Positions 9,221-19,047 of a stretch of DNA of 64,000 bases are shown one piece after another. The position numbers were made by a program, and so were the translations under genes. The notes under the pieces were generated by a model that worked only from the letters and a program-made list of their open reading frames with translations, ran no database searches and had not been told where the DNA came from. The DNA lies in NCBI GenBank assembly GCA_040880545.1, contig JBBDIE010000177.1, positions 1 through 64,000 on the forward strand, written 5' to 3'. Position 1 is the first letter of the stretch. The number at the start of each line of letters is the position of its first letter. Origin of the DNA: M55B112 sp040880545. GTDB lineage: Bacteria; Bacteroidota; Bacteroidia; Bacteroidales; GCA-2748055.

Positions 9221-10642
9221 TTACATTTTAAGTTTCTTTTCCAGTTCATCAATCTGTATTCGGAAGCTTTTATCCGTTTCTATCAGATTATTTACAGTTT
9301 TACATGCATGTAAGACGGTGGCGTGATCCTTCCCACCAATTTGTGACCCAATGGTAGCCAGTGATGATTTGGTAAGGCTTTTTGAAAAAAACATGGCAAC
9401 CTGCCTCGCTTGAACAATCTCGCGCTTCCTGGTTTTACTCTGCAACTGCTCAAGCCCGATATTAAAATAGCTGCATACCACTTTCTGTATATAATCAATG
9501 GAAACTTCCTTCTTGGTATTCTTGATGAGCTTATCAATCATCTCCCTGGTAAGACCAAGTGTGATCTCTTTTTTATTGAGTGTCGATTGTGCCAAAAGTG
9601 AAATCAGTGCACCTTCAAGCTCCCTGATGTTATCCGTTATGTGGGTGGCAATATATTCCAGTACATCTTCCGGCATCTCAATTCCATCGTTGTAGGTCTT
9701 CTTGGTCAGAATGGCCATCCTGGTTTCGTAATCCGGTGACTGAAGATCTGCCGACAAACCCCACTTGAATCTGCTGATAAGCCTCTGTTCGAGTCCCTGC
9801 AACTCTACCGGCGGCTTGTCTGATGTTAGGATCAGCTGTTTTCCCGATTGATGCAGATGATTGAAAATGTGAAAAAATGTGTCCTGTGTCTTCTCCTTTC
9901 CTGCGAATTCATGTACATCATCAATAATCAATACATCAATCATCTGGTAGAAATGGAGAAAATCATTCTTATTGTTGTTCCTGATTGCATCGACAAATTG
10001 TGTCTGGAATTTGTTTGCATTCACATATAATACCGTTTTGTTCTGGAACAAACTTTTTACTTCGATTCCAATGGCCTGGGCAAGGTGTGTTTTCCCAAGA
10101 CCGCTGTCGCCATAGATCAGTAACGGGTTGAATGCAGTTCCTCCTGGATTGTTTGCCACTGCATATCCGGCCGACCTGGCAAGTCGGTTACACTCACCTT
10201 CAACAAAGTTGTCAAACGAATTACCCGGATTGAGCCTTGGATCTATATCCAGCTTTTTTATTCCGGGAATTACAAAAGGGTTCTTGATGGCATTGTCCGA
10301 TCCGTCCAGCGGCACTTTAACAGGTTGGTTCCTGATCTCTTTGCTGCTTTTCGCCGGAAACTTTACCGTGTAGGGCTTGTTGTTATTATACGAATTGTTC
10401 TGCATAACAACATTGTACTCCAATTTGGCATCGTTGCCCAACTCTTTTACCAACACCTTGCGCAATATATCAATGTATTGCTCTTCAAGATATTCGTAAA
10501 AAAATGGACTCGGCACCTGAATGGTGAGTACGTCCTGATCCAGCCTGAGTGGTACAATTGGCTCAAACCATGTTCTGAAACTGATTGAAGGAACATTGTC
10601 CTTAATTACATTGAGACAGTTGTTCCATACAAGTTCATGCAT
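9221..10642 (-). CDS. dnaA: Chromosomal replication initiator DnaA
   Basis: DnaA binds DnaA boxes and melts the origin. All four domains are visible in 473 residues: the N-terminal oligomerisation domain (1-85), a variable linker, the AAA+ domain with Walker A GDSGLGKTH (about 176-184) and Walker B LIIDDVHEF, arginine-finger region EQRLISRFKWG, and the C-terminal DNA-binding domain with the GGKDHATVLHACKTV signature near 437. It is followed by its own terminator. No cluster of consensus DnaA boxes accompanies it, so this need not be the origin. Confidence 0.97.
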   Translation of the reverse strand: MHELVWNNCLNVIKDNVPSISFRTWFEPIVPLRLDQDVLTIQVPSPFFYEYLEEQYIDILRKVLVKELGNDAKLEYNVVMQNNSYNNNKPYTVKFPAKSSKEIRNQPVKVPLDGSDNAIKNPFVIPGIKKLDIDPRLNPGNSFDNFVEGECNRLARSAGYAVANNPGGTAFNPLLIYGDSGLGKTHLAQAIGIEVKSLFQNKTVLYVNANKFQTQFVDAIRNNNKNDFLHFYQMIDVLIIDDVHEFAGKEKTQDTFFHIFNHLHQSGKQLILTSDKPPVELQGLEQRLISRFKWGLSADLQSPDYETRMAILTKKTYNDGIEMPEDVLEYIATHITDNIRELEGALISLLAQSTLNKKEITLGLTREMIDKLIKNTKKEVSIDYIQKVVCSYFNIGLEQLQSKTRKREIVQARQVAMFFSKSLTKSSLATIGSQIGGKDHATVLHACKTVNNLIETDKSFRIQIDELEKKLKM

Positions 10643-10984
10643 TAAACGTTGGTTTTAATAATTCGAAATTAGGATTAGATGTAGCTAGAACAAATATTGT
10701 GAAAAATTGGTAATAAAAAAAGGGCAAAGGGACTTGAATATTTCAATAATAATATATTGCCTTTACCATCAGTTGTTTATAAATTGAAAAAAAATGAAAA
10801 AATCGTAAAATACTGTATGTGAGTAAAATACAATATTATAATCTTAATAAATTGTTAATTAATCCTTTACCTGATCTAATTCAATTCATTGTTTAGACAT
10901 CTTCATTTTTACGGTGTGACATTCGTCACTAAAATTGATAATGTCATCAAAAGAAATAGGTTGATTCTTCCTGATTTGGAAAAA
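10643..10984. other. AT-rich gap upstream of dnaA
   Basis: This 342-bp stretch between dnaA and the MCE gene (both minus strand) holds no ORF worth calling. Visible are two exact copies of GTAAAATAC 18 bp apart (10805-10813, 10823-10831), an imperfect inverted repeat AAAGGGCAA/TTGCCTTT (about 10718-10762), and one 8-of-9 match to a DnaA box (10774-10782, minus strand TTATAAACA). It presumably carries the dnaA promoter. It lacks the clustered boxes expected of a clear origin. Confidence 0.4.
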
Positions 10985-11905
10985 TCATTTACCAATCAGA
11001 GAAATACTGACGTATTTTTTTGGATTTTCCTGCACATCCTTCACCAGGAAATCCAGGTCGGCGACAAGTTGATTAACCCGGTTGTATAAGCTGTCTTCGG
11101 CAAACAGTTTACCCATGGTTCCATGGCCTTCTTTCATATCTGAAGTAATCTCGGAGAGATTGTAAACCACCTGGTTAAGACTTTTTAGCAGGGAATCAAT
11201 GCCGGCACTTTCAAGCTCCGAGGATACCTGCTCGAAGTTGGCAATAGTTTTTCTGATGGTTTCGTTCTGGGATTGCAGACTTTCTGAAAACTTTTGAAGG
11301 TTCCTGATAGTTCTGGTAAGGTCACCTGATGCTGACAACTGGTTGTCCAGTGATCCGGATGCACTTTCAATATTACTGATGGTTGCGTTAATTTTGGGGT
11401 TACGCAAAATTCTATTGATTTCAGCGCCTGTGGAATCCAATGTCATTACTGCTGCATTCATATTACCCAGTAGCGGAGAAATATCCTCCATCAGTGTTGA
11501 TAACTTATTCACTGATACACTACTAAGTAAGACTCCTCCATGCTGCATATATTCATCGTTTGCCGACTGCACAATTTTTATCATCTTGGAACCCAACAGA
11601 TCCGCGCTATAAATTACCGCCTCGCTGTTTTTTCTGATTTTGTAATTCCTGTCAATCTCCAGAAATACCGTAAATGGTATTTGCTCTTCGGTTTTAAAAA
11701 CAATATTATCTACTGTGCCAATCTTGAAACCGTCAAGCATCACATTCGCTGAAGATTCCAGCCCGTCAATCTGTTCGTATTGTGCCTTTAAAATATAATT
11801 GCTGCTGAGTACATTACGCCCTTTGAGGTAATTAATACCCCAGATTATCACCACAATGGTTACCACTCCTGTAATGCCTATTTTTACTTCACCTGAGTAT
11901 TTCAT
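10985..11905 (-). CDS. MCE/MlaD-family lipid transport protein
   Basis: An N-terminal membrane anchor (about 7-24) is followed by one MCE domain (about 35-115: QYEQIDGLESSANVMLDGFKIGTVDNI) and a long helical region to residue 306. MCE proteins form periplasmic rings that shuttle lipids between the membranes, usually with an MlaFE ABC transporter; those partners are not in this window. It starts 1 base after the upstream amidase gene, so amidase and MCE protein are one operon, an arrangement I recall as common in Bacteroidota. Confidence 0.85.
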   Translation of the reverse strand: MKYSGEVKIGITGVVTIVVIIWGINYLKGRNVLSSNYILKAQYEQIDGLESSANVMLDGFKIGTVDNIVFKTEEQIPFTVFLEIDRNYKIRKNSEAVIYSADLLGSKMIKIVQSANDEYMQHGGVLLSSVSVNKLSTLMEDISPLLGNMNAAVMTLDSTGAEINRILRNPKINATISNIESASGSLDNQLSASGDLTRTIRNLQKFSESLQSQNETIRKTIANFEQVSSELESAGIDSLLKSLNQVVYNLSEITSDMKEGHGTMGKLFAEDSLYNRVNQLVADLDFLVKDVQENPKKYVSISLIGK

Positions 11906-11906
11906 T

Positions 11907-13094
11907 TCACCGGTTGATTTCGATCAATGCTTCGCTCAAAGGTACTAATTCTTTATTTCTTACGGCGATCACGAAGGCATCCGGAAAATCATTCTTGACT
12001 ACCGAACACTTATCCAGCGCTTCGTGGTAAGTTAGCCCATGCCCCACCGTATATTTATACCACTTACCCGACTGGATTACTGAAACATTATTATAGCCCT
12101 TGAATGCAGATGGATCTGTCTCAACCAGGTTCCTGGAAGATGCTATTTGAACCCGAAAAGTTACATTATCAGGATCTTGTTCTATGGTTTCAGTTGACAG
12201 CATCTGAGGAGTCGACTCACCAGTATGATTTTCCTGTAAAGTAGTAGCAGCTGTATCCAACGTAAAATTACTGTTCTTCTCTATGCGTAATTTGTATTTT
12301 CTGAATGCCCTGAAAATGGCAGAGGCAATCAAATCCTGCCCTTGTTCTGTTACCAGGAATTTTTCTTCCTCCTGATTCGAAATAAAACCTGTTTCAATAA
12401 GTACAGCAGGCATGGAGGTTTGTGCAAGCACCAACAGTCCTTGTTGAACCACCCCACGGTCCTTTCGCTTTGAACGTTCCCGAAACTGATCCTGGATATA
12501 GGATGCAAATTCAATACTCTGCTTCAGGTAGGTATTTTGCATAACCGAAAATATAATATAGGACTCAAGAGACGCAGGATCAAATCCCTGGTAGCGGGTC
12601 TCGTGGTCATCTTCCAGAAGAATCACCGAATTTTCTCTCACGGCCACATCAAAGTGTTCGTTTGTTCTGTGCAGGCCAAGTACATGTGAAGATGTACCGT
12701 AGGGTGTATGATTCTTATTGGCATTTACATGGATGGATATGAAAAGATCGGCCTCAGCCCTGTTGGCAATGCCGGCGCGTTCATGCAATTCAACAAACAC
12801 ATCAGTTGTCCGGGTGTAAATCACCTCCACATCCGTCAGATATTCCTCTATCAGGGCTCCCACTTTCAGGGCAATATTCAACGCGATATCCTTCTCCATG
12901 GAAATTACTCCCAGGGCTCCTGAATCCTTTCCACCATGACCTGCATCGATCACAACCGTTCTGATCCTGTTATTGATCCCGCCAGACAGATTATTGGCTG
13001 GCTGTGCTGCTGTATAAAAATATGAAAACAGCAAAGTAAGAAATACCGTGACAGCTCGTTTAACATATAGTGGCAAAGTATTTGCGGTTAACAT
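11907..13094 (-). CDS. N-acetylmuramoyl-L-alanine amidase with C-terminal SPOR-like domain
   Basis: A periplasmic AmiC-type amidase cutting the peptide from muramic acid during septal cell-wall splitting. After a signal/anchor (about 10-30), the Amidase_3 domain shows the zinc ligands His53 (DAGHGG), Glu67 and His122 (ISIHVNA) and the catalytic Glu234 (IETGFISN). The C-terminal 75 residues (FRVQIASSRN to FVIAV) look like a SPOR peptidoglycan-binding domain, which would target it to denuded glycan at the septum. It is the promoter-proximal gene of the pair with the MCE protein. Confidence 0.9.
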   Translation of the reverse strand: MLTANTLPLYVKRAVTVFLTLLFSYFYTAAQPANNLSGGINNRIRTVVIDAGHGGKDSGALGVISMEKDIALNIALKVGALIEEYLTDVEVIYTRTTDVFVELHERAGIANRAEADLFISIHVNANKNHTPYGTSSHVLGLHRTNEHFDVAVRENSVILLEDDHETRYQGFDPASLESYIIFSVMQNTYLKQSIEFASYIQDQFRERSKRKDRGVVQQGLLVLAQTSMPAVLIETGFISNQEEEKFLVTEQGQDLIASAIFRAFRKYKLRIEKNSNFTLDTAATTLQENHTGESTPQMLSTETIEQDPDNVTFRVQIASSRNLVETDPSAFKGYNNVSVIQSGKWYKYTVGHGLTYHEALDKCSVVKNDFPDAFVIAVRNKELVPLSEALIEINR

Positions 13095-13111
13095 TATTTG
13101 TGGAATTTCAT

Positions 13112-13119
13112 TAGATTTG
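13112..13119 (+). promoter_or_regulatory. -7 box of the lptD promoter
   Basis: TAGATTTG followed by C is an exact Bacteroidota -7 element 40 bases before the lptD TTG codon. No -33 box at 19-bp spacing was found, so the call rests on one element. Confidence 0.45.
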
Positions 13120-13158
13120 CAATCCTTTCAACATTACAAAATTAATAGATAATTTACA

Positions 13159-15948
13159 TTGCAGAATACAGCACTCAAGATAGTTATCAATATTGTTTTA
13201 ACGTTTGCAACCGGCATATTCTTGTATGGTCAGGAACCCGACAGTACTATGCTACAGCCTGTCACCGATTCCCTGCCATCCATTATTATTAACAATGTTC
13301 CCGATTCCATCAATAATGAAGGGGATTCTGTTCTTCATTCCAGCGATACCTCCCGCTATTTACAGGATTCATTGTTGATGGGTGTCGATTCATTGCGTAA
13401 GGATACTGTAAGGAGGTCGGGAATTGGAGGTGCTGTTACCGATGAAGTTGATTACGATGCCATTGATTCACTGGTTTTTTCCATGGACGGGGGGACCGTG
13501 GAAATGTATAATCAGGCTGTCATTACCTATGGGGATATCAGGCTTGAAGCCGGTTATATAAAGTATGAAATGCAGAATTCGGAAGTGCTGGCCTATGGGA
13601 TACCGGATTCCACCGGAAAAATCACCCAACATCCCATTTTTGCTGAAGGACAGGATAGCTATGAGGCAAAATATATAAGGTATAACTTTAAGACACAGCG
13701 TGGATTTATTGAAGAGGTGATCACCGAGCAGGAGGGAGGGTTCCTCCATTCAAGGGAGACAAAAAAGCAGAAGAACGGACATATTCACATGAAAGATGGA
13801 AAATATACTACTTGTGATGCTGAACATCCGCACTTTTATGTGGCAATAACCAAAGGTATATCCATGCCGGGCGATAAAATTGTTGCCGGACCGGCCTATA
13901 TTGTCGTGGAAGATATTCCACTCCCCATTGGTATTCCTTTTGGCTTCTTTCCCAATTCCAGGAAACAAACCTCCGGGATTCTGATACCGCAATATGGAGA
14001 GGAACGAAACAGGGGATTTTACCTGCGTGATGGCGGCTATTATTTTGCACTGAATGACTACTTTGACCTGCGAATTACAGGGGATGTCTATTCAAACGGG
14101 ACCTGGGGAGTAAGGGCGGGTAGCAATTACAGGTGGAGATACAAATTCAATGGAAGTGTGAATGTACAATTATTCAATAATGTGACAGGCTTCAAAAATG
14201 TGGAAGAGCTGTACGAGACTTCTAAGGACTATTCCATCAACTGGAGCCATGCACAGGCCAGGGAGGCGAACCCGAACAGTAATTTCCGTGCCAGTGTGAA
14301 CCTGTCATCTTCCTCGTTTGACAGGCAACACACCAGGAACATAAATCAGGTAGTCACAAATACCAAGCAATCCAGTATCTCGTATACGAAAAACTGGCCC
14401 AATAGTCCATTCAATCTCAGTGCTTCCCTGAATCATTCACAAAACAGCAATTCGGGGGATGTAAATATGACACTGCCCAAGGTATCCCTGAATATGGGAA
14501 GGATCAACCCCTTCGAACGGAAAAGGAGGGTGGGACCTGCGAAATGGTATGAGGATATACAATTGAGTTATACCAGTTTACTTGAAAACAGGATCAGGAC
14601 AAAAGATACACTCCTGTTTACGAACCAGGTCTGGAATGATATGAACAACGGGTTCAGGCATGAAATTCCATTGAGTTTGAATATCAAGCCATTTAATAGA
14701 ATTGCAGCGTTGCAAAGTTTTACCATCACCCCGAATGTTAGCTACCGGGGGATGATCTATAACGGACAAACTGAAAAATCAATTATCGGGTACAATGAAG
14801 AAATAGTTGAAGGCGAGACAATTTATAAACCAATAGTGTTGGATACAACATACAGCAACAGACTTAGCTATGCACATGCCTATCTCCCACGCGTCAGTGC
14901 AGGAATGTCGCCAAAGATTTATGGGATGTATCAGTTTGCCGGCGGGGGCAGGCTGGAGGCAATCAGGCATGTAATGACTCCTTCTGCCAGCTTTTCCTAT
15001 GTTCCCGACATGACAGCTTTTCAGCCGGATTATTACCGGGACCTGTACGATACAGTGAACAATGTATTGCTCCAAACCTATTCAATTTACGAGGATCAGA
15101 TGTATGGAACCCCAACATTTAACGGTGCCTCAGGGTCTGTCAGCCTTTCATTGCGGAATAATCTGGAGGCGAAGATTCGCTCAGCGAATGACACCATTGA
15201 TGAAGTGAAAAAAGTGAAACTGCTGGACAATTTTAATTTATCAACCAATTACAATATCTTCAACAGCGACAGTCTCTCTCCATCCTGGTCTCCAATTAAT
15301 ATAAACGGAAACACCCGGTTGTTCAATAACAAACTGTCTGTATCCTTTCGTGGTGTGATGGATCCTTTTGGTTATGATGACATACGTACCAGGACAACGG
15401 AAACAGTTTTTTCCCAGACGGGGAAACTGGCCAGGCTGACAACAGCCAGTATATCCATGGGAACATCATTCAGTTCTAAAGGAAGCGGATCGGATCGTGA
15501 AGAAGATGGGGAATCAGATCCGTTAACAGAAAGCGCATTTGACAATTCTGGCGTAAATGATCCCAATACTGGTTACGATCCGAGTAGAGACGATTATTAC
15601 GGCGATTATGTCGATTTTGATGTCCCCTGGTCACTGAAATTAGACTACTCATTCAGTTACAGGAAACCACGGGATGTATCGTCTATTGTGCAAACAGTCA
15701 GGGCTTCCGGAGATCTTAGCCTTACACCCAAATGGAAAATCGGATTTAATACCGGGTACGATATCTTCAACAAACAGTTTACCACCACTAACCTCAGTCT
15801 GTACAGGGACCTTCACTGCTGGGAGATGAGGATATCAGTGGTGCCATTTGGAAATTACAAATCTTACAATTTCCAGATCAATGCAAAGTCATCTATTCTC
15901 TCCGACCTGAAATATAATAAACGGAAAAGCTGGCAGGATAATTTCTGA
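13159..15948 (+). CDS. lptD: LPS-assembly protein LptD
   Basis: LptD is the outer-membrane beta-barrel that inserts lipopolysaccharide into the outer leaflet. The 929-residue protein has a signal peptide (about 1-25), an unusual Asp/Ser-rich spacer (25-85), an OstA/LptA-type beta-jellyroll with repeated strands (about 95-215), then PLPIGIPFGFFPNSRKQTSG, the classic entry to the barrel domain, and a long Tyr/Asn/Ser-rich barrel to the C-terminus. Cysteine pairing as in Escherichia coli is not evident. The start is TTG: an in-frame TAA lies at 13150-13152 and no ATG fits before the signal peptide. Confidence 0.9.
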   Translation: MQNTALKIVINIVLTFATGIFLYGQEPDSTMLQPVTDSLPSIIINNVPDSINNEGDSVLHSSDTSRYLQDSLLMGVDSLRKDTVRRSGIGGAVTDEVDYDAIDSLVFSMDGGTVEMYNQAVITYGDIRLEAGYIKYEMQNSEVLAYGIPDSTGKITQHPIFAEGQDSYEAKYIRYNFKTQRGFIEEVITEQEGGFLHSRETKKQKNGHIHMKDGKYTTCDAEHPHFYVAITKGISMPGDKIVAGPAYIVVEDIPLPIGIPFGFFPNSRKQTSGILIPQYGEERNRGFYLRDGGYYFALNDYFDLRITGDVYSNGTWGVRAGSNYRWRYKFNGSVNVQLFNNVTGFKNVEELYETSKDYSINWSHAQAREANPNSNFRASVNLSSSSFDRQHTRNINQVVTNTKQSSISYTKNWPNSPFNLSASLNHSQNSNSGDVNMTLPKVSLNMGRINPFERKRRVGPAKWYEDIQLSYTSLLENRIRTKDTLLFTNQVWNDMNNGFRHEIPLSLNIKPFNRIAALQSFTITPNVSYRGMIYNGQTEKSIIGYNEEIVEGETIYKPIVLDTTYSNRLSYAHAYLPRVSAGMSPKIYGMYQFAGGGRLEAIRHVMTPSASFSYVPDMTAFQPDYYRDLYDTVNNVLLQTYSIYEDQMYGTPTFNGASGSVSLSLRNNLEAKIRSANDTIDEVKKVKLLDNFNLSTNYNIFNSDSLSPSWSPININGNTRLFNNKLSVSFRGVMDPFGYDDIRTRTTETVFSQTGKLARLTTASISMGTSFSSKGSGSDREEDGESDPLTESAFDNSGVNDPNTGYDPSRDDYYGDYVDFDVPWSLKLDYSFSYRKPRDVSSIVQTVRASGDLSLTPKWKIGFNTGYDIFNKQFTTTNLSLYRDLHCWEMRISVVPFGNYKSYNFQINAKSSILSDLKYNKRKSWQDNF

Positions 15949-15980
15949 GTTTCCTACAGACAAATATCAATTGATATTAT

Positions 15981-17408
15981 CTATTTTATGATGTACAGAT
16001 CGAACAGGCTGGTACCCGTTTCAATCCTTTCATAATTCTCGGGATCCATGGGCAATGTACCTTTTTCTACAATGGTATAATCCAACTTCCTGCTTGAATT
16101 TTCAAGGTATACATCATGATACCGAAGCATGTAAAACTGAAAGGGCCAGTTATTATAGGAGGCAGCGTCGCAGCTTACCCGGCGGTATGGTTCAAGTATT
16201 TCTCCCAATACATAAACATCCGACAGTAATTCACTGTTCCTGCCCGGCTTTCCGGCAAATACAAAGGTCAGAATGATACCTGAAGCCAGAAGCAGTACCA
16301 TGATTGAATTCACCACCCTGAATAATAATCCTTGAGGTCCAATACCCCGAATCAACTTGTCTGCTATAGGTGCGGTCAGAAATGCAAAAGCCAACGCGAA
16401 GCAAGGGAAGGAGTGACTCATGTAAAAGCCCCGCTGAACCAGGGTTAGCATTAAGGGAAGTGAACCGCTCAATCCCAATAAAAAAAACATGCCTGTTTTA
16501 CTGGTCTCCGCAGTACCGGGTATGCTCCTTACCTTTAAGATCGTTGTTGTAAGGTACAGCAGGCCGGTAATTAACAGGGCAGGGGACAATTCAAGCAAAA
16601 GACGTCCCAACATGTATAAATGCGATGAAACAACCGGATCAGTCTCCACCCTTTTTACGAGTCTGTATTTAAAATAAAATGTAAGACTTTCCCGGGCTGT
16701 TTCATTCAGCAACAGCAATCCGTAAATCACGATGGGGACCAAAATATATAATAAGGTCAGCCCGGCAGCTTTCGAAAACTTTACTTTTCCCGTGGTGATC
16801 CATGCGATACCGGCAATTGTCAGAGGAAACAATCCCGGGATTCCTTTGGTAAGGGATGCCAGGAAAATAAATAATCCTGTAAGCAGTGCCAATACCAGCC
16901 ATCGCTCCTTATGGTAAATACTGTGGAGACCAAAATAGATGGCAGAGATGGTAAACATCCCCATGGTATTTTCCTGCATATTTTGTTTGAAAGTCCAACT
17001 CATCAGGGGTATTGACATCCAGAAAATCAGCGGTAGCCAGGAATAATTCCGAAACGTAAGCGGAGCAAATTCCCGCCATATCAGATGGATCATAAAACCT
17101 GTAAACAGTGCCGTGAACAATATGTATATCCGCTCGGTGAACAGGCTGTTTCCCAATATTTTGAAAAATAGAGACTGCAGGGCATACATAAGTGGAGGTT
17201 GTTCCAGAAACGCGTTGGATCCTTGCTTCCACCATGTTTCAGAAAGAAAGGGAAACCAGAAAGACCCTCTTCCCTCCGCCAGATTCTTGGAAACACAGGC
17301 GTACTGGGTTCCATCAGCAAACATACCATCCATGAATAGTCCTTGCAAAATCAGAAACACAAACAATACAGCTGTTGAAATCCAAAAAAAGAGGTGAATC
17401 TTATTCAT
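15981..17408 (-). CDS. GT39-type (ArnT/PMT-like) membrane glycosyltransferase
   Basis: The 475-residue protein has about ten membrane segments and the first extracytoplasmic loop DGTQYACVSKNLAEGRG, carrying the Asp that acts as catalytic base in polyprenyl-phosphate-dependent glycosyltransferases such as ArnT. It probably moves a sugar from a polyprenyl carrier to an envelope acceptor; donor and acceptor are unknown. It converges on lptD across 32 bp containing a 16-bp palindrome (15963-15978). Proximity to lptD makes lipid A or LPS a tempting but unproven acceptor. Confidence 0.75.
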   Translation of the reverse strand: MNKIHLFFWISTAVLFVFLILQGLFMDGMFADGTQYACVSKNLAEGRGSFWFPFLSETWWKQGSNAFLEQPPLMYALQSLFFKILGNSLFTERIYILFTALFTGFMIHLIWREFAPLTFRNYSWLPLIFWMSIPLMSWTFKQNMQENTMGMFTISAIYFGLHSIYHKERWLVLALLTGLFIFLASLTKGIPGLFPLTIAGIAWITTGKVKFSKAAGLTLLYILVPIVIYGLLLLNETARESLTFYFKYRLVKRVETDPVVSSHLYMLGRLLLELSPALLITGLLYLTTTILKVRSIPGTAETSKTGMFFLLGLSGSLPLMLTLVQRGFYMSHSFPCFALAFAFLTAPIADKLIRGIGPQGLLFRVVNSIMVLLLASGIILTFVFAGKPGRNSELLSDVYVLGEILEPYRRVSCDAASYNNWPFQFYMLRYHDVYLENSSRKLDYTIVEKGTLPMDPENYERIETGTSLFDLYIIK

Positions 17409-17502
17409 CAGGTTATATGGGCAAAACAGACAATAAATATAGTGTATTTGTCAGATTTATTTTACCTTGACTATCTGTTTAAATACTAAAACTTATATTT
17501 CA

Positions 17503-17880
17503 ATGAAAAAAATAATCAATACCAAAAAAGCTCCGTCTGCTGTCGGGCCTTATTCCCAGGCAGTGGAGGTTAACGGAACCCTGTATATCTCCGGCCAGAT
17601 CCCCATGGATCCGGAAACGGGACAGGTTGTAGGTGGGGGAATCATGGAGCAAACCGACCGGGTGATGAAGAATATAGGTGCATTGCTGGATGATGCCGGA
17701 TACACATATAATGATGTTGTAAAATCCACCTGCCTGCTTTCAGACATGGGCAATTTCAAAGCAATGAATGAAGTGTATGCATCTTACTATGTGGAGAGAC
17801 AGCCTGCCAGGGCAGCGTTTGCAGTGAAGGAACTGCCACTGGGCGTGTTAATTGAGATTGAAACTATTGCTGTAAAATAG
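17503..17880 (+). CDS. ridA: RidA family enamine/imine deaminase
   Basis: RidA hydrolyses reactive enamine/imine intermediates from pyridoxal-phosphate enzymes to ketoacids and ammonia. From the ATG at 17503 the protein is 125 residues and shows APSAVGPYSQAV, ISGQIPMDPETG, PARAAFAV with the substrate-binding Arg103, and the C-terminal VLIEIETIAV with Glu120. A possible ATG 36 bases upstream would add 12 residues unlike the family, so the inner start is chosen. A strong hairpin follows. Confidence 0.93.
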   Translation: MKKIINTKKAPSAVGPYSQAVEVNGTLYISGQIPMDPETGQVVGGGIMEQTDRVMKNIGALLDDAGYTYNDVVKSTCLLSDMGNFKAMNEVYASYYVERQPARAAFAVKELPLGVLIEIETIAVK

Positions 17881-17899
17881 GGAATATACCAAAAAATGA

Positions 17900-17935
17900 G
17901 CCGTCCCAAAACTATGTTTGGGACGGCTTCAATTT
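17900..17935. terminator. Bidirectional terminator between ridA and rplI
   Basis: GCCGTCCCAAA (17900-17910) and TTTGGGACGGC (17917-17927) form an 11-bp perfect stem with a six-base loop, flanked by an A-run on the left and a T-rich stretch on the right. Confidence 0.85.
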
Positions 17936-17952
17936 TAAAAATATCTACCAGG

Positions 17953-18399
17953 TTATTCTGAAATAATCTCGAAAGGCACTTCCACTTCCACTTCTTTATG
18001 AAGTTTGATGGTGGCTGTATATTTTCCAACCTCCTTGATCAGTTCTTCCTTTATGGTTACATTCTTCCTGTCAATGTCAAATCCTTTTTTGGATAATTCC
18101 TCGGCAATCTGAATAGTATTTACTGAACCAAAAATCTTGCCTTTGGTACTTGTTTTTGCTCCGATGGTAATGGATACATCTTTCAGCTTCTCTGCAAATT
18201 CCATGGCGGCATCTTTGAGCTGTGCCTCTTTATGTGCACGCTGACGAAGATTCTCTTCATGAATTTTTCTTGCAGTCTTGGTTGCATTAATCCCGTATCC
18301 TTTAGGGATCAGGTAATTTCTCGCATATCCATCCTTTACCGTTATGATATCATCTTTGTGACCCAAATTCGGCATGTCTTGTTTTAATATAATTTCCAT
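17953..18399 (-). CDS. rplI: 50S ribosomal protein L9
   Basis: L9 binds 23S rRNA near the L1 stalk. The 148-residue sequence has the N-terminal signature MPNLGHKDDIITVKDGYARN and NYLIPKGYG, a long connecting helix and a C-terminal RNA-binding domain beginning near SITIGAKTS. It is the third gene of rpsF-rpsR-rplI, 15 bases after rpsR, and ends at the terminator shared with ridA. Confidence 0.97.
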   Translation of the reverse strand: MEIILKQDMPNLGHKDDIITVKDGYARNYLIPKGYGINATKTARKIHEENLRQRAHKEAQLKDAAMEFAEKLKDVSITIGAKTSTKGKIFGSVNTIQIAEELSKKGFDIDRKNVTIKEELIKEVGKYTATIKLHKEVEVEVPFEIISE

Positions 18400-18414
18400 G
18401 TTCGTTCCTCCGGG

Positions 18415-18684
18415 TTATTTCATCATATCAGTTACATAAGGTAGCATTGCCAGGTGGCGTGATCGTTTAACTGCTACAGATACTTTTCTCTGGTACTTCA
18501 AAGAAGTTCCCGTTAACCTGCGTGGCAGAATCTTACCCTGCTCATTTAGAAATTTCTTTAAGAACTCCGGATCTTTGTAATCAATGTACTTGATCCTGTT
18601 CTTGCGGAAACGGCAATACTTCTTCTTTTTGATCTCAACGGTAGGTGGTGTCAGATACCTGATTTCTGAATTTGCTTGTGCCAT
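18415..18684 (-). CDS. rpsR: 30S ribosomal protein S18
   Basis: S18 pairs with S6 on the platform of the small subunit. The 89-residue protein shows [30 protein letters not shown] and [18 protein letters not shown], the family hallmarks. A single Cys remains and the classic zinc set is absent, as in many bacteria. It starts 3 bases after rpsF. Confidence 0.97.
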   Translation of the reverse strand: MAQANSEIRYLTPPTVEIKKKKYCRFRKNRIKYIDYKDPEFLKKFLNEQGKILPRRLTGTSLKYQRKVSVAVKRSRHLAMLPYVTDMMK

Positions 18685-18687
18685 GAT

Positions 18688-19047
18688 TTATTCCTCCTTT
18701 GCTTTTTCCGTTTCTGCTGCTTTCCTGGCTCTCTTTTTCTCCGCATAAGCGATGGCATACTTATCCATCTTCATGGTGAGAAATCGAATGATCCTTTCAT
18801 CACGGCGAAACTCAGTTTCTAATTTTCCAATAAATTCACCTTCTACCTTAAATTCAATCAGGTGATAGAACCCAGTGGATTTTTTCTGGATGGGATAAGC
18901 CAATTTTTTCAGGCCCCAGTTTTCCTCGTAGACCACCTCGCCCTTTGCAGACTTGATAAGGTCCCTGAATTTTTCAACCGTTTCCTTCATCTGTACTTCA
19001 GACAAAACGGGAGTTGCAATGAAAACGGTTTCATACTGATTTAACAT
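18688..19047 (-). CDS. rpsF: 30S ribosomal protein S6
   Basis: The 119-residue protein has the S6 ferredoxin-like fold markers: [36 protein letters not shown], and [14 protein letters not shown], with a Lys/Glu-rich tail. It is the first gene of the rpsF-rpsR-rplI operon and has the best promoter in the window, about 40 bp upstream. The roughly 33-nt untranslated leader seems too short for the S6:S18-binding leader structure known in other phyla. Confidence 0.97.
   Translation of the reverse strand: MLNQYETVFIATPVLSEVQMKETVEKFRDLIKSAKGEVVYEENWGLKKLAYPIQKKSTGFYHLIEFKVEGEFIGKLETEFRRDERIIRFLTMKMDKYAIAYAEKKRARKAAETEKAKEE

Noticed and set aside
10643..10984. Chromosomal origin next to dnaA
   Set aside because: Only one near-match DnaA box and no cluster; in Bacteroidota the origin is often not beside dnaA.
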